Part shown: one piece after another, positions 15,962 through 23,757 of the stretch | How positions within the stretch are numbered: the stretch's first letter is position 1 | Layout: each line of letters opens with the position of its first letter | Assembly (NCBI RefSeq): GCF_002081715.1 | Contig: NZ_MUKP01000023.1 | Span: 31,954 to 95,953, forward strand | Direction: 5' to 3' | From: Nocardia donostiensis | GTDB taxonomy: Bacteria; Actinomycetota; Actinomycetes; Mycobacteriales; Mycobacteriaceae | DNA length: 64,000 nucleotides | Notes under the pieces: model-generated | Database searches by the model: none | The model's input: only the letters and a program-made list of their open reading frames with translations | Told to the model about the DNA's origin: nothing | Made by a program: the position numbers and the translations under genes

Positions 15962-17536
15962 TCACGGGATGTTCAGCGGTGCCTGCTCGGCACTGCGCAC
16001 GCTGACCTCGCCGGTTTCCAGATACTGCATGACCGGCCCGTCCACCGACGGGTTCCCGCGCCCGAAGGTGCCGTGATCACCGCCCTCGACCGTGATCAGT
16101 GTTCCGCCCAGCGCCTCGGCCATAGCGGGACCGCCCTCGTATTTCGTCAGCGCGTCGTGACGGCTCTGCAGCAGCAGTGGCGGGGTGTGCAGGCCCGCGC
16201 CGCTGATCGGGACCGGAGTGGTGGCCGGTTCCCAGCCGCCGCAGCTGATGCCGGAGCGAACCAGGTCGGCGCGGGCGTCCATCGCATTTCCCCCGGAAAC
16301 GAGGGTGGTGGCGGCCGTGATCAGCCGCTCCGGTCTGGCGGGGGTCGCGTTCTCGTTGCAGGTGATGGTGGCGAAAACGAAGCGGCCGGTGGGGTGGGAG
16401 CTGGTGGCTCCTTCGATGGCGAGGAGGCGGGCGATATCGGCGGGGTCGGTGTTGGCTTCGGCCATGGCGGTGGCGAACACGGGCCAGTAGGCGCGGGTGT
16501 AGGTGGCGACCGCGGTGGCGCCGAGCAGCGGGCCGTGTTCGGAGGCGCCTCTGGTGACCAGCACGCGCATCAGGTTCTGTAGTTTGCCGGTTTGTTCGAC
16601 ACTGCCGTTGAACCCGTCGCGGACGATCTCGGCCAACGGTTCGGGCAGTTCGCCGGGTAGATCGCCTGCGCTGGCGGGCGGCGGGGTGAGATTGGCGTAC
16701 CAACCGCCGCCCTGGTCGACGACCAGCCGCACCCAGTTGCGGTACACCTGCAAAGCGGTGCTGCCCAGGCGGTATCGGTCGTGGTGTTCGGCGATCCAAG
16801 CGAACAGGTCGTCCATTCGCTGTTTGCCTGCGATCTGCTGTTGGGCGAACTCCTCGGTCCACACCCAGCCGGGGTGCACGTTGGAGTCCAGGATCATCCG
16901 GTCCACCCGGTCCGGGAACAGTGAGGCGTACACCGCGCCCAGATAGGTGCCGTAGGACGTGCCGAGGTAGCTGATCTTCGCCAGGCCGAGCGCGGCGCGT
17001 ACCGCGTCCATATCGCGCGCGGTGGTTTCGGTGGTGATGGTCTCCAGGTAGCCGGGATGGGCGGCTTCGCAGGCTTCCTTCATCGCAGCGCGATTGCCGA
17101 ACGCCGGCCGCCCTTCCCTATCGGGGTCGCCGGTTCCACAGGTCAGCGGCGTGGACCAGCGCAGGCCGCGCGGTTGCACGGCGATCCGGTCGTAGTGTGC
17201 GGCGAGTTCGGCGGGCAGCCGCTGGTAGCGGTTGGCCCAATAGTCGAGGGCATCCGCGCCGGGGCCGCCGGGATTGGCGAAGATGACACCGCGCCGCTGC
17301 CCCGTCGCGGCGATCTTGCTGACGGTGAGTTCGATACGGGGGCCGTCCGGTTCGGCGTAGTTCATCGGGACGCTGATCACCGCGCAGTGCGCACCCCGGC
17401 CCGCGGTCACCGAACCCTGGGGGCAGGCGCCGAATTCCGGCGCCGCCTGCGCGGGCGCGGCGGCGAGCGAACCGGTGACCAGCCCCGCGGCCGTCAGCGC
17501 CGCCGCTATGCGCGACAGACGCAGCAGGTTCTTCAA
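15962..17536 (-). CDS. Secreted TAP-like peptidase (S33 alpha/beta hydrolase)
   Basis: A 524-residue secreted hydrolase of the tripeptidyl-aminopeptidase/SlpD type. A signal peptide (LRLSRIAAALTAAGLVTGSLAAAPAQA) precedes the mature part with CPQGSV and CAVISVP. The oxyanion region is VIFANPGGPGADALD, the nucleophile elbow is LGTSYGTYLGAVYASLFP, and the C-terminal TAP-like lid domain contains LLLQSRHDALTKYEGG and GGDHGTFGRG with Asp and His. It cleaves N-terminal peptides or esters outside the cell. TTG 17536 lies nine bases from GGAGG and was preferred to GTG 17545, which abuts it. Confidence 0.88.
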   Translation of the reverse strand: MKNLLRLSRIAAALTAAGLVTGSLAAAPAQAAPEFGACPQGSVTAGRGAHCAVISVPMNYAEPDGPRIELTVSKIAATGQRRGVIFANPGGPGADALDYWANRYQRLPAELAAHYDRIAVQPRGLRWSTPLTCGTGDPDREGRPAFGNRAAMKEACEAAHPGYLETITTETTARDMDAVRAALGLAKISYLGTSYGTYLGAVYASLFPDRVDRMILDSNVHPGWVWTEEFAQQQIAGKQRMDDLFAWIAEHHDRYRLGSTALQVYRNWVRLVVDQGGGWYANLTPPPASAGDLPGELPEPLAEIVRDGFNGSVEQTGKLQNLMRVLVTRGASEHGPLLGATAVATYTRAYWPVFATAMAEANTDPADIARLLAIEGATSSHPTGRFVFATITCNENATPARPERLITAATTLVSGGNAMDARADLVRSGISCGGWEPATTPVPISGAGLHTPPLLLQSRHDALTKYEGGPAMAEALGGTLITVEGGDHGTFGRGNPSVDGPVMQYLETGEVSVRSAEQAPLNIP

Positions 17537-17664
17537 ATTCGTCACCTCCCGCCCAGCCCCGGCCACCCAGCATTCTGCGCACGGCCCCGGCGGCGGGCAA
17601 GTCGAGCGGCGACACCGAGGGTGCGAGTTACCCGAAATATGCGCTGCCGGAGTAGCGTCGAGCC

Positions 17665-17976
17665 ATGTCGACCCAGGTCTGCAACAACACCGCCTTGGAA
17701 CGCTTCGAGATCCACGTCGACGGCACCGTCGCCGGCTACGCCGAATATCAGGACACCGCGTCCGATCGCGCCTTCGTGCACACCGAGATCGACCCGCGCT
17801 TCGAAGGACAGGGCTACGCACGGATGCTGGTGGAGACGGCGCTGGACGACACCCGCCGCGACGGCCTCGGCGCGCTGCCGATGTGCTCGATGGTGCGCCA
17901 TTTCATCGAAACCAGGCCGCACTACCTGCCGATGGTCCCGCATTGGGCGCGGGACCGGATGGGTCTGCCCCAGTAG
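17665..17976 (+). CDS. Small GNAT-like acetyltransferase (YjdJ family)
   Basis: A 103-residue single-domain GNAT of the YjdJ/Gtn type: FEIHVDGTVAGYAEYQDTASDRAFVHTEIDPRFEGQGYARMLVETALDDTRRDGLGALPMCSMVRHFIE. The pyrophosphate loop RFEGQGYA matches the acetyl-CoA-binding Q/R-x-x-G-x-G/A pattern. Such proteins are half the length of typical GNATs, and their acceptor is unknown. It is divergent from the TAP-like peptidase and ends two bases before the convergent acyltransferase stop. Confidence 0.85.
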   Translation: MSTQVCNNTALERFEIHVDGTVAGYAEYQDTASDRAFVHTEIDPRFEGQGYARMLVETALDDTRRDGLGALPMCSMVRHFIETRPHYLPMVPHWARDRMGLPQ

Positions 17977-17977
17977 C

Positions 17978-18739
17978 TCAGTAGGCCGCGACCGCCGCGT
18001 CGAGCGCGGACTGCAGATCGGTTTTCACCAGCCGGGCGATCTCGGCGGGGCGGGCGGGCAACTCGGTGATCGGCATCCCCACATGGAAGCTGGCCCGTTT
18101 GGCTTCGTCCTTGGTCGGTTCGACCGCGGGGTCGGGGCGCGGGCCGTAGCTGAGCCCCATGCTCAGCAGCGCAGGCTGCGCGCCGAGTTTCATCGCCCGG
18201 AACGCGATATGGCCGATCCCACTGCCGACCGGCTGCACCTGGGCCGGATCGACATCGTTGCAGGTGCCTTCGGGGAAGACGGCCAGGCAGTCGCCGTCGG
18301 TGAGGCGTTCGGCGCAGATATCCATCATCCGCTGCCCGGCCGCGTTCACCGCCCGCACTCCGTGATCGCTGCCGCGGAAGACCGGAATCCCGCCCATCAT
18401 GTCTATCCGGCGGCGCTGTTTGCGCTGGACGAAAAGTTCGTCCTTGGCCAGCACCCGTACCCGCCCGATGATCGGGCGCAGTTCGCTACGCCACGCGGCG
18501 GCGGCAACGGTGTAGGGGTCGAGCTGGGACAGATGGTTGATCGCGATCAGCAGCGGGGTGCGCCGCCGCATCAGCTCGACGATATGTGCCCGCGCGCCGT
18601 CAGCGTAGCTGACCCGCGGCTGGAAACGCTGCCCGAGCAGGGCATACGCGGCGAATGCCTGGAGCCGGTTTTGGCGGTGGGAACGGTAGAACTGGTAAAC
18701 GGCGTCGCTGTTGTCCAGCAGCACCTCGGGCGCTTCCAT
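17978..18739 (-). CDS. 1-acylglycerol-3-phosphate acyltransferase-like protein (PlsC family)
   Basis: A 253-residue acyltransferase. The HX4D catalytic motif appears as LLIAINHLSQLDPYTV and the glycerophosphate-binding block as GGIPVFRG, with LAVFPEGTCNDVDPAQ as motif III. It lacks clear membrane helices, so it is probably peripheral. The acceptor may be lysophosphatidate or another lipid. ATG 18739 was used; the longer frame enters the region before yqgE. Convergence with the GNAT gene leaves one base between stops. Confidence 0.85.
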   Translation of the reverse strand: MEAPEVLLDNSDAVYQFYRSHRQNRLQAFAAYALLGQRFQPRVSYADGARAHIVELMRRRTPLLIAINHLSQLDPYTVAAAAWRSELRPIIGRVRVLAKDELFVQRKQRRRIDMMGGIPVFRGSDHGVRAVNAAGQRMMDICAERLTDGDCLAVFPEGTCNDVDPAQVQPVGSGIGHIAFRAMKLGAQPALLSMGLSYGPRPDPAVEPTKDEAKRASFHVGMPITELPARPAEIARLVKTDLQSALDAAVAAY

Positions 18740-18863
18740 GGCGCCGACTCTACGGCGCCGAGCGGGCTCACCGTCTGAAGAGTTGATCTTGCCCAGGTCG
18801 CGGCGACGAGGAGACCGGGCCACTAGTGCGGCGCGACGGCCGGATAGCTGCGATGATGACGAG

Positions 18864-19514
18864 GTGGCACGCGCAGAAGACCCGGATGATCGCCAGACCC
18901 GTGGCGGTGGTGACAACCCGAACGCCGGACAGCGTGGTTTCCGGCAGGGGGAGCAGACGGTGCGAGCGGGCACGCTGCTGGTGTCCTCCACCGACCTGGT
19001 CGAACCGACCTTCCGCCGCACAGTCATCTACATCATCGAACACAACGAGGCAGGCAGCCTCGGCGTGGTGTTGAACCGGCCGAGCGATACCGCCGTACAC
19101 GATGTGCTGCCGCAATGGGCGGATGTCGTGGCTGCCCCGCGCACCCTGTTCGTCGGCGGACCCGTGAAACGCGATGCGGCGCTGTGCCTGGGCACGGTGC
19201 GGGTCGGCGCGTCCATCGAGGGCGTGCCCGGTCTGCGCCGGGTGGACGGCCGGGTGGTGCTGGTCGACCTCGATGCCGACCCGGACCGGGTGGGTCAACT
19301 GGTGGAAGGTATCCGCGTTTTCGCCGGTTATGCGGGCTGGACCTTCGGTCAGTTGGAAAGCGAATTGGACAACGACGACTGGTTCGTGGTGTCCGCGCTG
19401 CCCAGCGACCCGATCAGCGGCCGCCGCACCGATCTGTGGGCGCAGGTGCTGCGCAGACAACCCCTGCCGCTGTCTCTACTGGCCACCCACCCGATCGAAC
19501 TCGAACGCAACTGA
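18864..19514 (+). CDS. YqgE/AlgH family protein (DUF179), Rv0038 orthologue
   Basis: A 216-residue protein closely resembling mycobacterial Rv0038: VRAGTLLVSSTDLVEPTFRRTVIYIIEHNEAGSLGVVLNRPSDTAV, LFVGGPVKRDAALCLGTVRVGA, AGYAGWTFGQLESEL, DDWFVVSALPSDPI and LRRQPLPLSLLATHPIEL. The AlgH/YqgE fold is linked to transcriptional regulation in Pseudomonas, but the molecular role is unsettled. GTG 18864 (VARAEDPDD) was chosen by analogy with Rv0038, which has a similar acidic leader. It is the first gene of the conserved block that continues to leuS and ino1. Confidence 0.92.
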   Translation: MARAEDPDDRQTRGGGDNPNAGQRGFRQGEQTVRAGTLLVSSTDLVEPTFRRTVIYIIEHNEAGSLGVVLNRPSDTAVHDVLPQWADVVAAPRTLFVGGPVKRDAALCLGTVRVGASIEGVPGLRRVDGRVVLVDLDADPDRVGQLVEGIRVFAGYAGWTFGQLESELDNDDWFVVSALPSDPISGRRTDLWAQVLRRQPLPLSLLATHPIELERN

Positions 19515-19766
19515 ACGCACGCGTTCCCCGCCGGACAGCTCCGGTGAGAGGTCATCACCCGCGCTGCGTTTCCGTGGCGACCAGGGCTGTTCGATTATCC
19601 GGGCTCCGCCGGTCGGGCGAAGCGATGCGCTCAGATGCCGAGCCCACCACAGCCGGACGGTCGGCGACGCCGAGCACGCACCGAAACTACCCCAGGAAGT
19701 GAACCGCACAGTACGCGACGACCGTATGACCTGCATACACCGCTGCGAGCGGCGGAAGGAGGGTCG

Positions 19767-21467
19767 ATGCGCGGCACAGTGGTGGACTATCTGGCGCGCG
19801 CTGTCTCAGGCCTCGGTGTGCGGCATATTTTCGGCGTTGACGGCGCGAATATCGAAGACCTCTACGACGCGATCTTCGACAACAGCCTGCTGACCGGCGT
19901 GGTCGCCAAACACGAGTTCTCCGCTGCCGCCATGGCCGACGGGTACGCGCGCATCACGACCCGGCTCGGCGTTGTGGCCGCAACCTCCGGTGGTGGTGCG
20001 ATGAATCTCGTCGCCGGGCTCGCCGAATCGTATGCGTCGCGGGTCCCGGTACTCGCCCTGGTCGGCCAGCCGCCCACCACAGTGGAAGGGCACGGCGCCT
20101 TCCAGGATTCCAGTGGTAAATCGGGCGCCATCGACGCGATCCGGCTGTTCGGGTCGATCAGTCGGTACTGCACTCGCGTGGAATCCGCCGCCGAACTACC
20201 CGAACGGCTGGCGCGCGCGGTCCGTGCCGCGCGACGCGGCGGACCCGCCGTCCTCTTACTACCCAAGAACGTGCAACAGGCCGCGATGGGTGAGGTCGCC
20301 GCGTTCCAGCCGCCCGAACCACTGCACTGGTGCGACGACAGCGAATACACGCGGGTACGCGCGATGCTCGCCGAGGCCAGGCGCACCGGCAAGATCGTGA
20401 TCATTGCGGGCGACCAGATAGCCAGGGACGACGCCCGCGCCGAACTGGCCCGGCTGGCCGCCGTACTGGACGCCGCGGTCGGGGTCGCGCCGGATGCGAA
20501 GGATACCTACGACAACCGTGACCCGGCGTTCTGCGGCGTCGCGGGCACAATGGGGCATCCCGAACTGACCGCTGCGCTGCGCTCGGCGACCCTGTGCCTA
20601 CTGGTGGGCACCCCGCTGCCGGTCACCGCCCGCACCGGCCTCGACGAACTGCTCGCCGACACCACAGTGGCCGGTATCGGCCTCGCGCAACCGTATCCGC
20701 CGGCCGTGCACGCCACCTGCACCGATCTGCGAGACAGCCTCGGCAGGCTCGCCACCGAACTCGATCCGGCGCACACCGGGACCGCCCAGCCGCAAGCGCC
20801 GGACGATGCGTCGACACACGCCGCGAACCCCGATTACGACGGCCGGGCACACAGCATGCTGACCTCGCTGCGGGTCCCGGAAGCACACGGTCCCGGTGTG
20901 CGGTACGGGCCCCTGGTCGAGGCGATCGGTTCCGCCTTGCCCGCTGGTACGGCGGTGTTCGCCGACGCGGGGAACACCGGCGCCGCGGTGGTGCATCATC
21001 TACGGGTGCCGCGTGGTGGGCGGTTCGTGGTCGCGTTGGGCATGGGCGGCATGGGGTACGCGTTCGGGGCCGGGATCGGCGCTGCGTTCGCGACCGGTGG
21101 GCGCACGGTGGTCATCGCAGGCGATGGGGCGTTCTATATGCACGGTATGGAGGTGCACACGGCGGTCGAGCACAGGTTGCCGGTCACCTTCGTCATCTGC
21201 AACAACAACGCCCACGCCATGTGCGTGTCCCGTGAACAGCTTTATTACCAGGGCCGCTACAGCTTCAACAGGTTCCGCCCGGCCCGGCTCGGCGCGGGGC
21301 TGGCGGCCATGTTCCCCGAACTGCGGGTGCGTTCGGTGCACACACCGGATCAGCTTGCCGCGGCGCTGGCCGGATCCTTCGGCGGTGTAGGCCCGTCGTT
21401 GGTCGAAGTCGACTGTGCTGCCGACGAAATACCCCCGTTCTCGCCGTTTTTGAGGAGCGCACCGTGA
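19767..21467 (+). CDS. Thiamine-diphosphate-dependent enzyme (acetolactate synthase / benzoylformate decarboxylase-like)
   Basis: A 566-residue ThDP enzyme. The N-terminal pyrimidine-binding domain contains VVAKHEFSAAAMADGYAR with the cofactor-activating Glu. The central domain is Rossmann-like, and the C-terminal domain binds pyrophosphate through IAGDGAFYMHGMEVHTAVEHRLPVTFVICNNNAHAMC (GDG...NN motif). ATG 19767 has GAAGGAGG upstream. It is first of three coupled genes; its stop overlaps the next start (GTGA). The substrate is not deducible. An isolated position with SRPBCC and KASIII-like partners argues for specialised metabolism rather than valine/isoleucine synthesis. Confidence 0.88.
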   Translation: MRGTVVDYLARAVSGLGVRHIFGVDGANIEDLYDAIFDNSLLTGVVAKHEFSAAAMADGYARITTRLGVVAATSGGGAMNLVAGLAESYASRVPVLALVGQPPTTVEGHGAFQDSSGKSGAIDAIRLFGSISRYCTRVESAAELPERLARAVRAARRGGPAVLLLPKNVQQAAMGEVAAFQPPEPLHWCDDSEYTRVRAMLAEARRTGKIVIIAGDQIARDDARAELARLAAVLDAAVGVAPDAKDTYDNRDPAFCGVAGTMGHPELTAALRSATLCLLVGTPLPVTARTGLDELLADTTVAGIGLAQPYPPAVHATCTDLRDSLGRLATELDPAHTGTAQPQAPDDASTHAANPDYDGRAHSMLTSLRVPEAHGPGVRYGPLVEAIGSALPAGTAVFADAGNTGAAVVHHLRVPRGGRFVVALGMGGMGYAFGAGIGAAFATGGRTVVIAGDGAFYMHGMEVHTAVEHRLPVTFVICNNNAHAMCVSREQLYYQGRYSFNRFRPARLGAGLAAMFPELRVRSVHTPDQLAAALAGSFGGVGPSLVEVDCAADEIPPFSPFLRSAP

Positions 21468-22117
21468 CCACCAGCACCCTGCCCGCACTCAGCGATATCC
21501 CGGCGCTGCCCGGGCTGCTGCGCATCGAGAACTCCGACCGGGAAGCCACCACACCGGTCATCATGGACATGCTGCGGTCGGTGTATCCGCACGACCAGAT
21601 CTACGGAAAATTCTGCCCCGTACAGGATTACATCGCCGCACCGCCCCGCGAAGTATTCGACTATCTGGCTGATACCAGGTCACTGGAGGAATGGACCTAC
21701 AGCCTGCGCGGTTTCACCGAGACCGACGAACCGGGACTGTGGGTGGCGCACGACCGGCTCGGTGATACGACGAAGATCTACGCCCGTACCGTCGCCAACC
21801 CCGACGCCATGACCATCGACTATCACTGCGCCTGGGATCAGGGACAGCACCTGTGGATGATCTACCTGATGCGGGTTGTCGACGCGCAGCTCGTCGTGCA
21901 CGAGCCCGGGTCGGTGGTGCTGTGGACCAACTGCAAGCACCCGTTCTACGACCAGAACCCGTATCCGCAGACCGCGCCGCCGGGACGGCCGGTGTGGGTC
22001 GGTGATTTCTGGGAAATGTTCGCCGCCGGGCACCGCCTGGAACTCGACAATCTGAAAGCGATCTGTGAATACCGTGCCGCGCACGGGCTGCCGATCAGAC
22101 CGGACTGGATGCGGTGA
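21464..22117 (+). CDS. SRPBCC-superfamily protein in the ThDP-KASIII operon
   Basis: A 217-residue protein with an SRPBCC (START-like) cavity domain starting near residue 50: DYIAAPPREVFDYLADTRSLEEWTYSLRGF, followed by FYDQNPYP and WVGDFWEMFAAGHRLELDNLKAICEYRAAHGLP. The ~45-residue N-terminal leader includes VIMDMLRSVYPHDQIYG. Proteins of this fold bind or cyclise hydrophobic or polyketide-like molecules. The GTG start overlaps the upstream TGA by four bases and its own TGA shares its last base with the next ATG, so translation is coupled on both sides. Confidence 0.8.
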   Translation: MTTSTLPALSDIPALPGLLRIENSDREATTPVIMDMLRSVYPHDQIYGKFCPVQDYIAAPPREVFDYLADTRSLEEWTYSLRGFTETDEPGLWVAHDRLGDTTKIYARTVANPDAMTIDYHCAWDQGQHLWMIYLMRVVDAQLVVHEPGSVVLWTNCKHPFYDQNPYPQTAPPGRPVWVGDFWEMFAAGHRLELDNLKAICEYRAAHGLPIRPDWMR

Positions 22118-23166
22118 TGGCGGATCCGGGCACGGTGAGCCTGGTGGACGTGGCGAGCTACCTACCCGGCGAACCGATCGGCACCGATTACTTCACCCGG
22201 TTCTCGCGTTCGGAGCGGATGGCCCGGCACGTGATGTTCCGTGCACCCGACACTCGCCATCACGTGCGGCGCGGAGAAACCGCGGTGGACATGGTGGAAC
22301 AGGCCGTCGCGCCGCTGGCCGCCCGGCACGGTGCGGGGCTTTTCGACGATATCGACGTTCTGATAACCCATACCCAGCTGCCGGACTTCCCGGTGCTCGG
22401 CTGCGGCCCGGAAGTCGCCCGGCGGCTGGGTATGCGGCCAGGGTGGGTGTTCGACATCCACAACGGCGGATGTGCGGCATTCGTGCACATGATGGCATTG
22501 GCCCGGATACTGCTGCAGTCCACCGGGGCGCGTACCGCGCTGATCGCGGCGACCCAGAACTGCGCCGGTCCGGTGTTCACCCAACCCGAGATCCGCAAGC
22601 TCGCGCAGGCCCCGGTTCCCGGCGACGGTTGCGGTGTCGGGCTGCTGGTCCGCGACGACAGCGCCCCGATTCTCGATATCGAATGCCGCACCTATCCCGA
22701 ATGCGCCGGAGATATGTCGTTTTCCACTTTCGGCGGCGACCGGCGGTACTGGGAGCCCGGCCAGGGGCAGGTCTGCGTGAATTTCACCGAATCGAAGGTG
22801 ATGAAGGTGTTCGCGCGTGGCAACCGCCTGGTGCCCGAGGTCGCGGCGGCGGTATGCGAACGCATCGGGGTGAAGAGCCGCGATATCGACTACTTCGTCA
22901 CCAATCAGCCCAACCGGATGTTCCTGCGCAACTGGCACGACGCGCTCGAACTGCCGCCGGAACGGCATCCTGACACCTTCGACCGGTGCGGGAATCTGTT
23001 CGCCGCCGCTATTCCGGTGACCCTCGATACCGAAAACCGGGCAGGCCGGTTACGCAACGGGTCGGTGGTGTTGCTGTCGGCGTTCGCGCACGCCGGTGAT
23101 TTCGCGGCCGCCGCAGCGGTGCGATGGGGGGCAGCGCCGACGGGCCGGGTGGATCCGGCGGGGTGA
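22117..23166 (+). CDS. KASIII-like 3-oxoacyl-ACP synthase with altered catalytic triad
   Basis: A 349-residue FabH-like thiolase-fold enzyme. The acyl-accepting Cys119 is in FDIHNGGCAAF. The segment FVTNQPNRMF aligns with the FabH motif F.PHQAN..I, so the catalytic His is replaced by Asn263. The third residue, Asn293, is kept in CGNLFAAAIP (FabH GNTSAASIP). KASIII-like enzymes with altered triads often transfer acyl groups to an oxygen or nitrogen instead of doing decarboxylative condensation, so that activity is plausible. ATG 22117 overlaps the previous stop; the adjacent in-frame GTG 22114 is an alternative. It closes the operon. Confidence 0.85.
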   Translation: MADPGTVSLVDVASYLPGEPIGTDYFTRFSRSERMARHVMFRAPDTRHHVRRGETAVDMVEQAVAPLAARHGAGLFDDIDVLITHTQLPDFPVLGCGPEVARRLGMRPGWVFDIHNGGCAAFVHMMALARILLQSTGARTALIAATQNCAGPVFTQPEIRKLAQAPVPGDGCGVGLLVRDDSAPILDIECRTYPECAGDMSFSTFGGDRRYWEPGQGQVCVNFTESKVMKVFARGNRLVPEVAAAVCERIGVKSRDIDYFVTNQPNRMFLRNWHDALELPPERHPDTFDRCGNLFAAAIPVTLDTENRAGRLRNGSVVLLSAFAHAGDFAAAAAVRWGAAPTGRVDPAG

Positions 23167-23170
23167 GCGC

Positions 23171-23581
23171 TCAGGTAGCCGGCTGGCAGGTATCGCGCAG
23201 GGAGCAGGCGCCGCAGGAGTGACCGCAGCCGCCGATATCTTCCGGGGGCGGGGCGATGGCGGCGGCCGCACGGGCGCCTGCGTCGGCTCCGGCGCCCAAA
23301 GTGAACAGGGCGATCGCGGCGACGACTACCGCGACCAGGACGGCGACGACACCGTCGGCGGCGAGGGAGACCAGCGCACCGGCGGACAGCAGGGCGCCCG
23401 CGGCGATGGAGGTGGGCGCGGCGACACGGTTCGCGGCGCGGAAGGCTGCCGGGTCCCGCAGCGCGGCCTCGGTGTGCACGCCGACGAAACGGTTACGTGG
23501 TAGGCGGCCGGTCAGTCCGAGCGCTCCCGTCGCCAGGGCCACGACCGCCAGCGCGAACAACAGAAGAGCGACAACGAACAC
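23171..23581 (-). CDS. SdpI-type small membrane protein with Cys-rich tail (Rv0039c-like)
   Basis: A 136-residue membrane protein. FVVALLLFALAVVALATGALGL, TGRLPRNRFVGVHTEAALRDPAAFRAANRVAAP and VAVLVAVVVAAIALFTLG give the SdpI/YhfL pattern (..GR.PRNRF.G.RT...L.d..aW...nr..). The end is GGCGHSCGACSLRDTC, four closely spaced Cys that could bind a metal. It occupies the place of Rv0039c between yqgE and leuS in M. tuberculosis. SdpI proteins can act as immunity or signalling proteins; nothing here tests that. Confidence 0.75.
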   Translation of the reverse strand: MFVVALLLFALAVVALATGALGLTGRLPRNRFVGVHTEAALRDPAAFRAANRVAAPTSIAAGALLSAGALVSLAADGVVAVLVAVVVAAIALFTLGAGADAGARAAAAIAPPPEDIGGCGHSCGACSLRDTCQPAT

Positions 23582-23757
23582 CTGTGCAGGCTACCCCAGC
23601 GCTGTTCGGCCCCACCGCCCCGCACCCGGTGAAAGCCCACTTCGTGGCGCCGATCACGCCGCGCGACCCGTACACCCTTTTTGGGCTAGTCAGCGCGTAC
23701 GTCTTACCCTGTTCGACGACGTAATCTCTCCGGATCGGCAGCAAAGAAGGCAGGCCC

